64,000 nucleotides of DNA from Sclerotiophoma versabilis (GCA_012274445.1 JAAROD010000081.1:310001-374000), one strand, 5' to 3'; positions 32,632 through 45,500 are shown, counted from the first letter of the stretch. Translations and numbers: made by a program. Notes: generated from the letters alone by a model not told the origin.

Positions 32632-35600
32632 ATGGAGTAGTATTATCGGCACTCTTGGACTCAGGAGCACAAGCGAATTACATATCCCAAACAGCGATGT
32701 ACCGAGCAGGCCTCGTACCACGCACAAAGGAACATGCCTATTCGCTCCGAGTAGCCAATGGAGAATCAATGCCGGAAGAGCCGTATATCATGTACGAGGT
32801 GATAGCGGCCCCCCTAGAGATACAGGGGCACCACGAGGAACTAACCCTAGACGTCTTCGCAAAGGCCACGCACGACGTCATACTAGGACTTCCCTGGTTA
32901 CGAAAGCACAATCCAGAGATAGACTGGACATGGGAAAGACTTTCGTTGAGACGATGCAAATGCGGCACCAATGCATCGAAACCCACGCAGCGCACGCCGC
33001 GACTGGTGGATGAGAAGGAGATCAACAACGTCTCTTCGACACATAAGACGCGCCAAGATAGAGCGGTCGACCGTGTGGACAAAGGAAGCCCCTCCACGAC
33101 GGTTAAGGAGAACAAGAGTGCACCTCCTGGCATACCAGATGTGTATAGACAGTACGCCTGGATGTTTGAAGAAGAGTTATCCGCAAAAGCGCTACCCAAG
33201 CATCAACCTTGGGATTGTGAGATTAAACTCGAGGAAGGGAAAGAACCACCCTTCGGGCCTATATACCAGTTATCCGAGAAAGAGCTCGAGATATTACGCG
33301 AGTACATCAAGGAGAACCTCGCGAAAGGATTCATTAGGAAATCCGAATCCCCGGCGGGATTTCCCATTCTATTCGTACCAAAGAAAGACGGCAAGCTGAG
33401 GCTTTGCGTCGACTACCGAAAGCTGAACGATATCACCATCAAGAATCGTTACCCGCTACCCAACATATCCGAGTTACAGGACCGGTTATCAGGAGCGAAG
33501 TTCTTCACCGCACTCGACTTACGCGGAGCGTACAACCTCATACGCATGAAGAAGGGCGAAGAATGGAAGACGGCGTTTAGAACCCGTTATGGTCACTACG
33601 AGTATACGGTCATGCCATTTGGGCTAACCAATGCACCAGCAGTATGCCAGGCACTAATCAACAATGTGCTACGAGCACACCTGGACATTACAGTGGTGGC
33701 ATACCTCGATGACATCCTAGTGTACAGCAAAACACTAGAAGAACACAAGGTCCACGTGCGACAAGTGTTAGAATGCTTAGCAACAGCAGACCTCAGGCTG
33801 AAGCCAGAGAAGTGCGAATGGCACAAGGAAGAAGTAGAGTTCCTTGGCTATGTCGTAGGAAGATATGGAGTTAAGATGAGCGAAAAGAAAATCCAGGTTG
33901 TGAAGGATTGGCCGACACCCACTACAGTCAAGGGAATTCAAGAATTCCTTGGGTTCGTCAACTTCAACCGACGTTTCATCAAGGACTACTCCATGAAGGC
34001 CTTACCGCTCACGAGACTTACGCGGAAGGACACACCCTTCAAATGGGAACAAGCGCAAGAAGACGCTTTCCAATCGCTCAAGCAAGCATGCATAGAGCCT
34101 CCCACACTGATTGCATTCAGGAGCGGCGAACCCGCACGCCTTGAAACAGATGCCTCGGATTTGGCATTAGGAGCATGCATTACTCAAGAACGAGGCGGTC
34201 AATGGCACCCGATCGCCTACCACTCAAGGAAGTTCACGGCACCGGAAGAACGTTACGATGTACACGACAAAGAGCTTATGGCCATCGTCGATGCACTACA
34301 ACATTGGAGAGTATACGCAGAAAGCTGCTCAGAACTCACCATCTACACAGATCACAAGAACTTGGTACATTTCACCACTACTAAGGTTCTGAACCGACGG
34401 CAAGTACGCTGGTCAGAAATGCTTGGTCAGTACAAGTTCAAGATCCTGTACACACCGGGGAAGGAAAACGGTAGAGCAGACGCGCTCAGCCGACGCCACG
34501 ACCTCGCAGGCGAAAAGACAATCAACAAATTCGCCATCCTCGGAGTTAACAAAGATGGGTCTTTAGGACCAACACAGCAGCTCAATCTAGTGATGCAAGT
34601 TCAGCAGGAACAACGCATCCCGGAGCAAGTACCAGAGGAGCTTCAAGAGGAAGTCATCTCAAGACATCATGACGATGCGCTACACGGACACCCTGGTATT
34701 GCCCGCACCATGGAACTCATCAAGCGACATTATGAGTTTCCCAACATGAAGGACAAGGTCACCAAGTTCATCAGGAACTGCGTGCAGTGCCAACAGAACA
34801 AGCACAGCACACACGCCAAGTACGGAGAGGCACAAGCAATGGAGCCACCCACGGCACCATGGACGAACATCACGATGGATTTCGTTACGCAGCTACCACC
34901 CTCCAAGGACCCTGTCACAGGATATACCTACGACTCAATCTTCGTCGTAGTGGATCGATTCACCAAATACGCTGAAATGATACCATTCAGACACAGCTAC
35001 ACTGCGCGGCAGCTAGCTACGGTATTCATCGATCGGATCATTCGCCACCACGGAATGCCCGAGTCAATTGTCAGCGACAGAGATAAGCTTTTCACGTCAA
35101 ACTATTGGACCACGATGCTTGCCGCATTAGGTACCAAGAAAAAGCTATCTACAGCCTATCATCCGCAGACGGACGGACAGACAGAAAGAACGAATCAGAC
35201 GATGGAAACGTACCTTCGGATCTACAGCAACCAGGAACAAGACAACTGGGTCTCGCTGTTACCCATGGCACAAATCGCATACAACAACAAGTTATCGGAA
35301 GCAACAGGCACAACGCCGTTCTTCGCGAATCACGGGAGACACCCAAATCTCTTTACTCGATCTCTCAATTGCCCTATTCAGACGGAATCAGCAATAGCTT
35401 CAGCAGTCAGACTAAAGGAAGTACACCAGAAATCACTCGAAAACATCGCACGGGCTCAGGAACGAGCCATTTCATATGTCAATCAGAAACGAAAAACGGC
35501 ACCTCAGCTAAAGGAGGGGGATAAAGTCTATCTCCTCACAAAAAATCTCAGAACACGAAGAGCAACGAAAAAACTGGACAAGGTCAAGGTCGGACCATTT

Positions 35601-35966
35601 TTCATTTCTAAGCAAATCAGCCCAGTCAACTACCGACTTGAGCTACCCAAGGATGCAAAGATCCACCCAGTGTTCCATGTCTCGCTGTTGGAACCTGCCG
35701 ACCCAAGAACGCCAATCCAGAAAGACTTCCACTACCAAGCCGACGGCAACGATGAGTGGGAAGTCGAAAAAATAACAACACATCGAAGAACCAAGAAAGG
35801 TATTCGATACCTAGTCAAATGGTTAGGGTACCCGGAGTCAGAAAGTACATGGGAACCCCCAGCGCACCTTAAGAACTGCCAACAGTTGTTGCGGCAGTAT
35901 CGGCGGAATCAGGATCCAGAGGCGGAGGATACGATCCCCAGTCGAGACCAAGGGTCCCGGGCATGA
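32547..35966 (+). CDS. Chromovirus Pol polyprotein (unit 2)
   Basis: Same translation as unit 1 Pol, with protease, RT (Y-L-D-D), RNase H, integrase and chromodomain all intact. It is entered by -1 frameshift at T TTT TTA (32,541-32,547). The 3' end overlaps the antisense ORF of this unit by 98 nt. Confidence 0.95.
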   Translation, partial: RQAPKECSVERSLNAIGDGSLIRLPIKLNGVVLSALLDSGAQANYISQTAMYRAGLVPRTKEHAYSLRVANGESMPEEPYIMYEVIAAPLEIQGHHEELTLDVFAKATHDVILGLPWLRKHNPEIDWTWERLSLRRCKCGTNASKPTQRTPRLVDEKEINNVSSTHKTRQDRAVDRVDKGSPSTTVKENKSAPPGIPDVYRQYAWMFEEELSAKALPKHQPWDCEIKLEEGKEPPFGPIYQLSEKELEILREYIKENLAKGFIRKSESPAGFPILFVPKKDGKLRLCVDYRKLNDITIKNRYPLPNISELQDRLSGAKFFTALDLRGAYNLIRMKKGEEWKTAFRTRYGHYEYTVMPFGLTNAPAVCQALINNVLRAHLDITVVAYLDDILVYSKTLEEHKVHVRQVLECLATADLRLKPEKCEWHKEEVEFLGYVVGRYGVKMSEKKIQVVKDWPTPTTVKGIQEFLGFVNFNRRFIKDYSMKALPLTRLTRKDTPFKWEQAQEDAFQSLKQACIEPPTLIAFRSGEPARLETDASDLALGACITQERGGQWHPIAYHSRKFTAPEERYDVHDKELMAIVDALQHWRVYAESCSELTIYTDHKNLVHFTTTKVLNRRQVRWSEMLGQYKFKILYTPGKENGRADALSRRHDLAGEKTINKFAILGVNKDGSLGPTQQLNLVMQVQQEQRIPEQVPEELQEEVISRHHDDALHGHPGIARTMELIKRHYEFPNMKDKVTKFIRNCVQCQQNKHSTHAKYGEAQAMEPPTAPWTNITMDFVTQLPPSKDPVTGYTYDSIFVVVDRFTKYAEMIPFRHSYTARQLATVFIDRIIRHHGMPESIVSDRDKLFTSNYWTTMLAALGTKKKLSTAYHPQTDGQTERTNQTMETYLRIYSNQEQDNWVSLLPMAQIAYNNKLSEATGTTPFFANHGRHPNLFTRSLNCPIQTESAIASAVRLKEVHQKSLENIARAQERAISYVNQKRKTAPQLKEGDKVYLLTKNLRTRRATKKLDKVKVGPFFISKQISPVNYRLELPKDAKIHPVFHVSLLEPADPRTPIQKDFHYQADGNDEWEVEKITTHRRTKKGIRYLVKWLGYPESESTWEPPAHLKNCQQLLRQYRRNQDPEAEDTIPSRDQGSRA

Positions 35967-36414
35967 GCCCATTTTCGAGAACAGTGACGTCATTCAACAA
36001 CGACTCCTGTTGCTCCAGAGGCTCAATCTCTTCAACGAACTGAGCACTCGCGTCGAACCATTGTTGTTCTCGACGCTTTAAGAATTTCTTTTGTTTACGC
36101 ACCCGATTCAACTTCGCACGGGCAGCTTGCAAGGCGGCCATCGCGGCCTCCTCGGCCTCAGCCGCTTCGTCTTCCATTTGTTCCAACCGCGACATCTCGT
36201 TGTCGATTTTCGAGAAGTCGGGAACGGGCAGGTCAACTGGTTCACACTTCTTGATCCCGTTGTACTCGCAGTTTCCGCACTTCTTGCTCAGGGACGCCAA
36301 CTTGCAAGGCAAGTTGTTCTTGGCGCAGTATTTGCAAGCAACCATGGCAATGAATCCGACAGCGTTTATGCGATCTCCTTTGGTATGACGGTGTAGAGTA
36401 CTCCTGGAGGACAT
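35869..36414 (-). CDS. Antisense ORF (unit 2): Zn2Cys6-like cluster plus coiled coil
   Basis: Identical in translation to 29,384-29,929. Same position between pol and the purine tract of the third LTR. Any promoter would have to lie in the roughly 40 bp before the LTR or in the LTR read backwards; none is evident. Confidence 0.65.
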   Translation of the reverse strand: MSSRSTLHRHTKGDRINAVGFIAMVACKYCAKNNLPCKLASLSKKCGNCEYNGIKKCEPVDLPVPDFSKIDNEMSRLEQMEDEAAEAEEAAMAALQAARAKLNRVRKQKKFLKRREQQWFDASAQFVEEIEPLEQQESLLNDVTVLENGLMPGTLGLDWGSYPPPLDPDSADTAATTVGSS

Positions 36415-36456
36415 CGGTTAATTCATGAGGACATGAATCGTGGAAGAGGGGGATAG

Positions 36457-36957
36457 TGTTACGATCTCGGAGGATGGCACGCGGGGATGGTGACTTATTA
36501 CCAATGGCGGGCCCTGGATCGGCGGGCGCCAGGCCCCAGGTCACGTGATGTCTCACGAACTCCACACAGAACCTGGAGTCAGGAGTGTGAGACACGACAA
36601 CACAACGTCACGTGATGTCCCACGAATCCCACATTGTTCCATGAATACCACAAGGCCCCCTATGGGACTTGGTGGAAGACCATGCTACACTATGGGACAT
36701 CTTAAGTATATAGTCAGTAGGAACACAACCCTTATGGTTCGTGTTCAACTTAGTCAATCAAGTTTGTCTTTGGAATCTCAACCCCCAACTCTCGAGCTAG
36801 ATAGTCTACTCTATACTACTCATTGTTACCCTCCATTGTCACGGTGTCTCACTAGACAATAACCCCAACCCTTACGGATCATCCTGTACCAGCGCTCATC
36901 CCTGAGAACCAATACGAATAGTGCTTACGAGCTTTGCTTGAAAGTACAACTTCAACA
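36457..36957 (+). repeat. Chromovirus 3' LTR (third copy)
   Basis: Same 501-bp sequence ending CTTCAACA, followed by TSD copy GTATA (36,958-36,962) and then the continuation of the G3 gag fragment. This copy defines the exact LTR end, because the sequence diverges right after the CA. Confidence 0.95.
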
Positions 36958-37122
36958 GTATAATAACCTCTATATCTATAAGTATATACCTAGTAGCTAA
37001 GCCTAAAACCTTTAATAGTACTTATAAAAAACTAAAAAACTAGCTTATTAAATTTAACCTCTTTTCTATATTCTAGAGAGAATATATCTCTAAAGAGAAA
37101 TATATAATACTTATTTTAATAT

Positions 37123-37494
37123 TATTATAGCTAAAATAGAGTAAAAATATATATATATTTATACTCTAAATTTAGGCTACTAAGTAGGCCTTCTCTACTA
37201 TATAATATACTCTTAAAGGTTTAAAGTAGAGAAATAGCTTAAAAGTAGAAACTATATAGTAAGGCTAGCTATATACCTATAGAGTTATAGCTAAGAGTCT
37301 CTTAAACTTTTATAGTAATAATAGGCCTAATACCTATTTAGACTACTATACTATTTTAGTACTTAGTAGCTATAGTATAACTTAGGTAAGTATAATAGAG
37401 ATTATTACTACTAGTTACCTTAGCTTTAGTTACCTACTTAACTCTAAATCTATATAGCCTCTACTTATATAGTATTAGTATCTAGGCTTATAAC
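37123..37494 (-). mobile_element. TRIM/copia chimera (minus strand)
   Basis: An 83-84-bp terminal repeat (37,123-37,205) is followed by an internal stretch matching the reverse complement of the TRIM-like element at 43,455-43,919. At the primer-site sequence (CTAGGCTTATAAC on the plus strand, ending 37,494) it passes straight into a 288-bp copia LTR instead of its own 84-bp LTR. Both element types share this primer site, so the junction looks like a template switch at the primer site. No coding capacity. Confidence 0.6.
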
Positions 37495-40400
37495 TATAAT
37501 AGAGCTTATAGAACTATACTTAGATAATTAATAGTATTTAATTAGTACTATTTAATCTATATCTAAAATATTAATTATATATAAAAAGAATTTAGAGGTT
37601 ATATAATTTTACTTAATAAGCTTATAGGCTTCTAGAGACCTACTTAGTCTTATAACTTTATTAAGTAAGCCTTTAAGCTGCTATAGAGCTACTTAGTAGT
37701 TAGGTACTAAAGTAACCTAATTAGAGTATAGAAGTAAGAAAAAAGCTCTATAGTAGTAATCTATATACTTTATTATATAATATACTCTTTAAGTATCTAT
37801 ACCTAGATATACTAGCTTATAGAGTACTTATTCTTTTATTCTAAAGCTTAATTTAAGAGCGTATCTTTTAAGAGCTCTTTTAGCTTTTCTTAAGTATTTA
37901 GCTCTTATTCTAGACGCTTTAGAAGTAAAAATAGGCTCTAATATAATCTAATCTTAATTAGTAAGTAAGAAGTATATTATTAATATAAAAGAGTAGTACT
38001 ATTTTCTACTTAGTATTATAGAAGAGGTAAGGCTTCTCTTTTAATACTTTAAGACTAAGCGTCTAAAGTATACTAAAGAGCTTTTTATACTATATAACTA
38101 GTAAATTATATAGCCTATATAGAGCTTATAATAGTAGAATAACCTACTTAGTTTTCTTAAATCTATTTAGTAATATATAGAGTACTTAAGGTTAGTTCTA
38201 GTAGCTTATATTAAGAAACATGCTAGCTATATTATACTAATATAGCTCTAGGTTAAATTAGGCCGTAATTACTACTATAGTTTAAAATAATTTAGAAGTA
38301 AGTATTATAGTATAGGTTAAGATAATTAAATCTTTAGCCTAAAGGTTTCTATATATATAAGTCTAAGCCTTATACTTAATAAAGTATCTATTTTAGTCTA
38401 GTTTATAAGTAAAGACCTATTTAAGTAGTAGAGACCTTATTAAGGTACTTAATTAGTCTACTTCTACCTATATATTCTTTTCTATAAGTATTACCATTTC
38501 TTTCTTATTAGCCTAATAGAAAAGAGCACCTAATAGGTAGTAGGTAAGATTCTTTTACTTTTCTAGTAGTAAAGAAAGCTTATTATAGTATACTAGAGGC
38601 TCTATTTAGGTAACTTACTTCTTTTTTTATAAAGTAGAGGTAATAAATACTATATATATAGTAATAAGCTCTCTTCTCTAACTTCTATATTTATTTATAT
38701 AACTAAATAAAAGTTAAATTAGCTATAAGTACTTATATTACTATATTAAGCTTATTATAGAGTACTAGCCTACTCTATTATTATTAGTAAGCTTATTACG
38801 CTTATAGTCTAGTACTCTATAGCTCTACTTTATTAGTAGGCCTTAGGTTCTCTACTAATATACGTATTTTCTACTTATATTATCTACTTATATTATTCTT
38901 TAAGAAGGTATTAAAATAATTAGGAATATAGGTCTTAGTAAATCTTTAAAATTCTTAATATCTACTAGCTTACTCTCTTCTTTAATAGTTAAGTATACTT
39001 TCTATAAGCTACTAGTTAGATTCTTCTTATTAGGAGCTTCTCTGCCTATACTTAACTAATCTAGTTTAGGTATTTAGTTAGAGAATAGTAAACCTATTTC
39101 TTAGTATTATTCTATATAGATTTCTAGTAGCTTACTAGCTAAGCTTACTATATATATAGTATCTATATAAGAGGCTCTCTTACTACTAGACTAGCTTTCT
39201 AGTAATTAAGGTTCTTTCTAAGTGCTACTTCTAAGCTAGTACTTAGTAAATAAGCTAATTAATAGGTCTACTTTAATAGAAAGCTTAATTACTTCTTCTA
39301 TATCTATTATCTTACTAGCTTTATAGATTATATCTATAACTACTACTACTTCTCTAACTAAGAAAGCTATTAACTTATCTAATTTATTATAAAAGAGCTT
39401 CTAATTTAAGGTTATATTACGTGTTATAATTACTTAGTTAAGTTTAGAGACCTATATCTAGTATATATAAAAAGCTTAGTAACTAACTAGGTATCTATTA
39501 TAGCCTCTTAGAGTAACTTTAAAGCTTCTCTAATAATACCTAGCTACTTAATCTCTATTTAAGAGATATACTTAGTAGCTATACGCGTATATTCTACTCT
39601 AATTAGGTCTTAGATTAGCTATAAGAGCTCTTACCTACTTAGGTTTATACTAGTAGAAATATTAGGTAAACTAGTAATTAAGCTCTTTAATTAGGCTATA
39701 TAGCTTATTTAAGTAAGTTAGACTTATATTATAGAGCTATATTACTATAGTAGTAACTTCTAGCTAGAGCTTCTTAGGTAGATTTATACTGCTCCTTATT
39801 TTAATAGACTTAGTAATTATCTTCTATTCTACTCTTTTTACTACTCTATTTAGCTTATATATATATAGAAGTATATACTTAATATCTATTCTCTTATTAA
39901 GCGCCTAGTACTTATATTTAGAGCTCTCTTACTATAGAAGAGTAGCTATATTACTATCTTAGCTTATTTTATTAATATAGAGCTTATACTAGGTATATAC
40001 CTAGCGCAGAAAGCTTATAAGTATATATAGTATCTTAATTTAAGTCTTTCTCTATAATATATATAAAAAGAGCTTTCTACTATAGTACTTCTTAATTAAA
40101 AGTATCTATAATTTACTATCTCTCTCTATAGGTATATTAAACAGATTCTAGCTAATTTTCTAAAAGAGTTTAGTAGGCTTTTCTTACTTCTAGTAGAAGA
40201 CTACTTACTTAGTATAGGTTATTATATAAATCTTATAATCTTTTTAGAGTATAATATTAATATATATACTGTGCGCTTATTATATAAGAGCTTAGAGAGC
40301 CTCTAGGCCTAGATTACTTACTCTAGTTTACTAAAGGTACTTAGTAGCGCTCAATAAGTAGAATTTATATAATTATTTTATTACTATATTAAGAATTAGA

Positions 40401-42510
40401 AGGTAGTAAGAAAGTAGCTTATATTTAAAAAAAGTAAGGATATAAGCGTGCTTAAGAGTAGTATATATAACGCTTCTATTTAAATTATTAATATAACCTA
40501 CTCTAAGTAAGCTATTTAGCTCTAAGTACTAAACTTCTTTCTTCTAGAAGTATACTTTAGAAATAATATTAATATAGAACTCTTCTACTACTATAATATT
40601 CTTAAGAAGTAGGTCTTCTATATATAGGCTGTACTTTCTATATAATATATTTTTAAATAAATAAGCTCTTTATTCTATAATAGAAAATACTTAAATACCT
40701 ACCTCTACTATATTAGTAGAATTAGCTAGGTAAAAGAATCTAGGTATAAGCTAATCTATACTATTAACTAAGTATATAGCTACTCTATTATCTAAAATTA
40801 TACTATCTAAGAGTAAATATATATTAAAATCTAAAAGGTTATAAACTCTAGGTTTCTTAGCTAGATTACTTAATTATATTATTTTTAGATTAATTAGAGC
40901 AGCCTATATATTACCTAGAAACTTAACTTTAGGTGTTATACTATTTACTAGTAGAGCTATTATTACTAATAGAGTATTTACAGTCTAATTAAGCTACTTA
41001 ATTACTCTTCTAGTATCTATATACTCTTTATTTTTAAGCCTTTAGAGCGTATTCTTGTATTAATCTTTACTTATATAGATAGGTAGTAAGAAGCTTTATT
41101 TAACTACTATTTCTAGGTATTAGTAAATAGTTAGTTTCTATCTATAAGTTCTTCTATTTTACTTATAAGAGTAGGTATACCTACTTAAGCTTTTAGAGTT
41201 ACTTATAGGTGCTTCTTAGAAAGTATTTATTTAGTTTCTAAATATCATAAATACTTCTAGATTATTCTTTTCTACTCTTATAGTATACCTATATATTAAA
41301 CTACTAAAAGCTCTGCTTACCTAGTCTAAATTAAGTATTTTAAGCTCTAGAATACTATTCTAGATAATTCTTTAGTTTATAGTATAGGCCTACTCTAGAG
41401 TAATTCTATAGCTTAAGGTATCTAAGAAATTCTATATAGTAAGTACTCTCTTTACCTCTATAAGCTTATATAACTTACCTCTTATATAGAGGTAGAACTA
41501 CTTTTAATACTAGTTCTATAAAGTAGCCTAACTTTATTTAGCTACTCTAAAGTATTATCTATACTTAGCTCTTACCTAGTTCTAGGTACTAATGTCTATT
41601 AGAGTAAGCTTCTTCTTAAGTACCTAGATAAGCGCTTAGAGTATTATTATATTATTAGTAATAAGCTTTACTATTACTAGTAAGAAGATTACTAGTAATA
41701 CTATAGTATTAACCTAGTTCTAGAGCTTCTATAAGTACTCTGCCTTAGCTACCTACTTACTTAGTTTAACTTTATATATAGTAAGCTTCTAGTAATCTAT
41801 TTCTAAGCTTAATAGGCTTTTAAAAGTATTATAATTAATTAGTTAAGCACTTTAGCTTTAAGTAAAGTAAGCTAGTAAATAGTTAGAAGTAGTTAAGCTT
41901 ATAGTAAGTAGCTAAGAAGCTCTATTATTTATACCTATAGCGTTTAAGGTGTTTAGATTAATAAGCTTCTATATATTATAAAGCTTAGTATACTAAGTAA
42001 GTTAGATATACTAATTAGGCTAGTTAATATATAACCTTAATTAGTAGAGACCTATTAGAATTCCTAATAAAGCTTATATACTATAGCTAACTAGCTTATC
42101 TATAGTAGTATTATACTAGAGAAAAGAAAATAAAGAGTAATTAGAGCTTTTAAGATATATTCTATAAGCTCTTTCTAAGTATATAGAGAGATCTACTATT
42201 CTTAGAAAGCTAGGCTTATAACTATAATAAAGCTTATAGAACTATACTTAGGTAATTAATAGTATTTTATTAGTACTATTTAATTTATATTTAAAATATT
42301 AATTATATATAAATAGAATTTAGAGGTTATATAATTTTACTTAATAAGCTTATAGGCTTCTAAAGACCTATTTAGTTTTATAATCTTATTAAGTAAGCCT
42401 TTAAGCTTTTATAGAGCTACTTAGTACTTAGGTACTAGAGTAACCTAATTAGAGTATAAAAGTAAAAAAAAAGCTCTATAGTAGTAATTTATATAATTTA
42501 TTATATAATA
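37495..42510 (-). mobile_element. Copia C: RIP-degraded Ty1/copia element, minus strand
   Basis: 288-bp LTRs lie at 37,495-37,782 (3') and 42,223-42,510 (5'). The reverse complement of the sequence next to the right LTR (GTTATAAGCCTAGC...) matches the primer region of Copia B, and segments such as 40,020-40,140 match the reverse complement of Copia B pol near 10,190-10,260. Total 5,016 bp, the usual copia size, without the 3' extension seen in Copia A and B. No open frame remains. The left LTR is flanked outside by another primer site rather than a TSD. Confidence 0.75.
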
Positions 42511-45500
42511 TTTACTAATTCTATAGTATAAAAAGCTATCTAGTATACTACTAACACTTAGTTTAAAGGTATTAAAAGAAGAGCTATACCTCTTCTTTAA
42601 TAATAAGTAATAAATAGTTCTACTTTTCTATATAGATAATATTCTACTTATCTATTACTATAATAATTAAGTAGCTATAAAGAAGCTTATAAGCGTATTA
42701 ATAAGTAAGTATTAGAAAGAAGATTATAGAGCTACTATATAGTTTCTAGAAGTATAGATTATTTAGAATTAAGCTACTTATACTATTATACTTATGCATA
42801 ACTTCTATATTAAGAAGCTTACTTCTAAGTTTAAGATCTTAAATAAGAAGTTACTTCTAAGTATTTTCTTTCTAACTACTAAGCTTTTTAGATAGAGTAG
42901 AGAAGCTTTAAAGTAGAAGATTAAGGCCTATTATAAGTATATTAGGTCTATACTATATATAGCTATTATAATCTAGCTAGATATAGCTTATACTATTTTA
43001 TAACTATTCTATTACTTAACTAACCTAGAAGCTACTTACTTTAAGGTAGTAGCTTAGGTTCTTAGCTACTTATACTAGACTAAGTACCTAGATATAAGGT
43101 ATAGAGCTTATTTAGGTAGCTAGTTTCTTATATATAGTAATACTTTATTTACTAATAATAGTATAATATAATAATATTCTTAGAGCTATACTATATAGCT
43201 TTATAGAGGCCTAATTATATAGAAAATAGCTTACTAAGCTATAGTAACTACTTTTACTATAGAGGCTAAATTACTAGCTTTAGAGTATATAGCTAAGAAG
43301 AATATAGCTTTAAAATAATTTCTTTATAAACTATATCTTAACTTAGGTATAGTATAGAAAATCTTTTATAATAACTAGTAGACTATTTAACTAGTAGTTA
43401 AAGAAAGTAAGTACCTTATAACCTAGCTATGCTATATAGATATATAAGTTATTATTATATAGTAGAGAAAGGCCTACTTAGTAGCGTAAATTTAGAGTAT
43501 AAAAGTATATATATTTTTACCCTATTTTAGCTATAATAGTTATAAGCCTAGACGCTAATACTATATAAGCAGAGGCTATGTAGATTTAGAGTTAAGTAGG
43601 TAACTAGAGCTAAGGTAACTAGTAGTAATAATCTCTAATAACCTTACCTAAGTTATACTATACCTACTAGATACTAAAATAGTATAGTAGGCTAGATAGG
43701 TGTTAGGCCTGTCTCTACTATAAAAGTCTAGTATAGAGAACTTTTAGCTATAACTCTATAGGCATACAGCTAGCCTTACTACTATATAGTTTCTATCTTT
43801 AAGCTATTTCTCTACCTTAAATATAAAGAGGTATATGATATAGTAGAGAAAGGCCTACTTAGTAGCCTAAATTTAGGGTATAAAAGTATATATATTTTTA
43901 CTCTATTTTAGCTATAATAATTATATAGTTAAAATAAGAGTATACTAAGAGTATCTTTACTATTACCTATATAAAGACTAATAAAATACTAGCTAATAGG
44001 CTTATAGAAGTATTGCCTAGGTAAGCCTATAAGTACTTTTTAGACTATCTTAACTTATTTAATATTTACCTAGATACTAATAGAAAGTAGGATACTAATT
44101 AAATAATAGAATAAACTAGAAATATAAGGTAATTAATAGTAATAATTTATGGCTAAATAAGCAGCTTAATAGGTAATAATAAGCTTATTATAGTTTAGAA
44201 TAAGTAATATAAGTTATAGTTATATAGATAAAAGCTTATTAATAGAAAAATAAAAGATTAATTACTTAACTAACTAGAGAGAATACCTCTCTTTCTAGAG
44301 GAAAAACCTAGGCTAAGCTTACTAAACTACTAGAGGCAGGTTATTAAAGCGTACTACTAGTAGCTAATAATCTTAATCTTTAAACTACTTCTACTAGAGA
44401 GCTTAGAGCCTTTATATATTAATCTTACTATTATTAAGAAGCCTCTTTAATACCTAGTAGGTAATATATAGCTTAGTTATATACTATAAGCTTATTAGCT
44501 ACTAAAGATAAATTATAAGTAGAAATAAGTTACTTATACTAGTAGTAACTTTACTATTAAGCCTTAGCTTATTATATAGCTTAACTCTAATAGGCTTAAG
44601 AGGTATAAAGCTAAAAATAAGCTATTATACTACTATTTATAAGCTTATTTTAGAGATTACCTATAGCTTATAGTATAGGTACCTAGTAGTATAGTAAAAA
44701 TACCTCTTAGCCTATTAGCTGCCTAGCTAGTAATAGTAAAAAGTAGCTATACTACTTATTAGTAGTATAGCTATATAACCTCTATAAGAAGTAGTATAAA
44801 GAGTACCTTTTAGTAGAGAATAGAAGTAGTAGTGCTATTATTATTATTATTACTACTACTAGTACTAGTACTAGTAGTAGTTATAGTAGTAGAAATAGAG
44901 TTAAAGACTCTAATAGAGCCTTTAGAGCTAGTAGAAGAAGCTTAGTTAGCTAAAGCTAAACTAGCTAGGTAAGTAAGCAGCTTATAGGTAGTAGTAGTAG
45001 TATAAATAGAAGTAAGGTAGATAGTAGTAGTAGTAGTAGTAGTATACCTTATACTAGGCTTTTAATTATTTCTATATAAAAGTTTACTAAAAGTTTAAAA
45101 AGAGCTATAGAAAAGATAAAGAGAAACTTATTTAAACACTTTCTAATTACTATAAAATATAAAAATAGAACCTTTAATTAGACTAATTAGGCTAAAAATC
45201 TAATAAATAAGTAAATAAAGTACTAATAAGTTATTTAAAATATAATTTAAGTATACTTATAGCTATTTTAGATATAAACTTAAAGATTATTAAAATAAAA
45301 GAAGGTACCTACTTATAAAGCTAATAGAGCTAGTAAAGGTAAAGCCTATAGTGTGTAATCTTTACTATAGATACTAGCTTCTAGCTACTACCTAGTTAGC
45401 TATATAAATTATTTACTATAACTCTTACTATACTAGAAATAAGCTTAAAACTAATTATTTAGATACTTATTTAGCTCTACTACTAAAGAAGGTACTACTA

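Larger units (their letters stand above)
23487..36957 (+). mobile_element. Intact tandem Ty3/gypsy chromovirus (LTR-int-LTR-int-LTR)
   Basis: Three 501-bp LTRs (23,487-23,987, 29,972-30,472 and 36,457-36,957, TG...CA) flank two internal regions, giving an exact period of 6,485 bp. All ORFs in the two units have identical translations, and the three LTRs also encode identical incidental ORFs, so the units look identical. The outer ends carry one TSD (GTATA). Base composition is balanced, unlike the AT-rich flanks. Each unit has gag, pol with a C-terminal chromodomain, a purine tract and an antisense ORF. All reading frames are open, so the element is probably recently active. Domain order PR-RT-RH-IN-chromodomain places it among fungal chromoviruses (established family knowledge). 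Confidence 0.97.
23451..37122 (+). pseudogene. G3: RIP-mutated gypsy gag fragment, target of the intact tandem
   Basis: The pieces 23,451-23,486 and 36,963-37,122 join to give one RIP-mutated stretch of the same gag that is intact at about 24,075-24,280. Examples are GAC-CTC-GAT read as AAC-CTT-AAT, and the aligned ATG read as ATA. The intact tandem element interrupts it, duplicating GTATA, which is the mutated form of GCACG in the intact gag. So the fragment was already RIP-mutated when the tandem landed. The fragment is bounded on the left by the Copia A 3' LTR and on the right by a TRIM-like LTR at 37,123. Confidence 0.85.
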
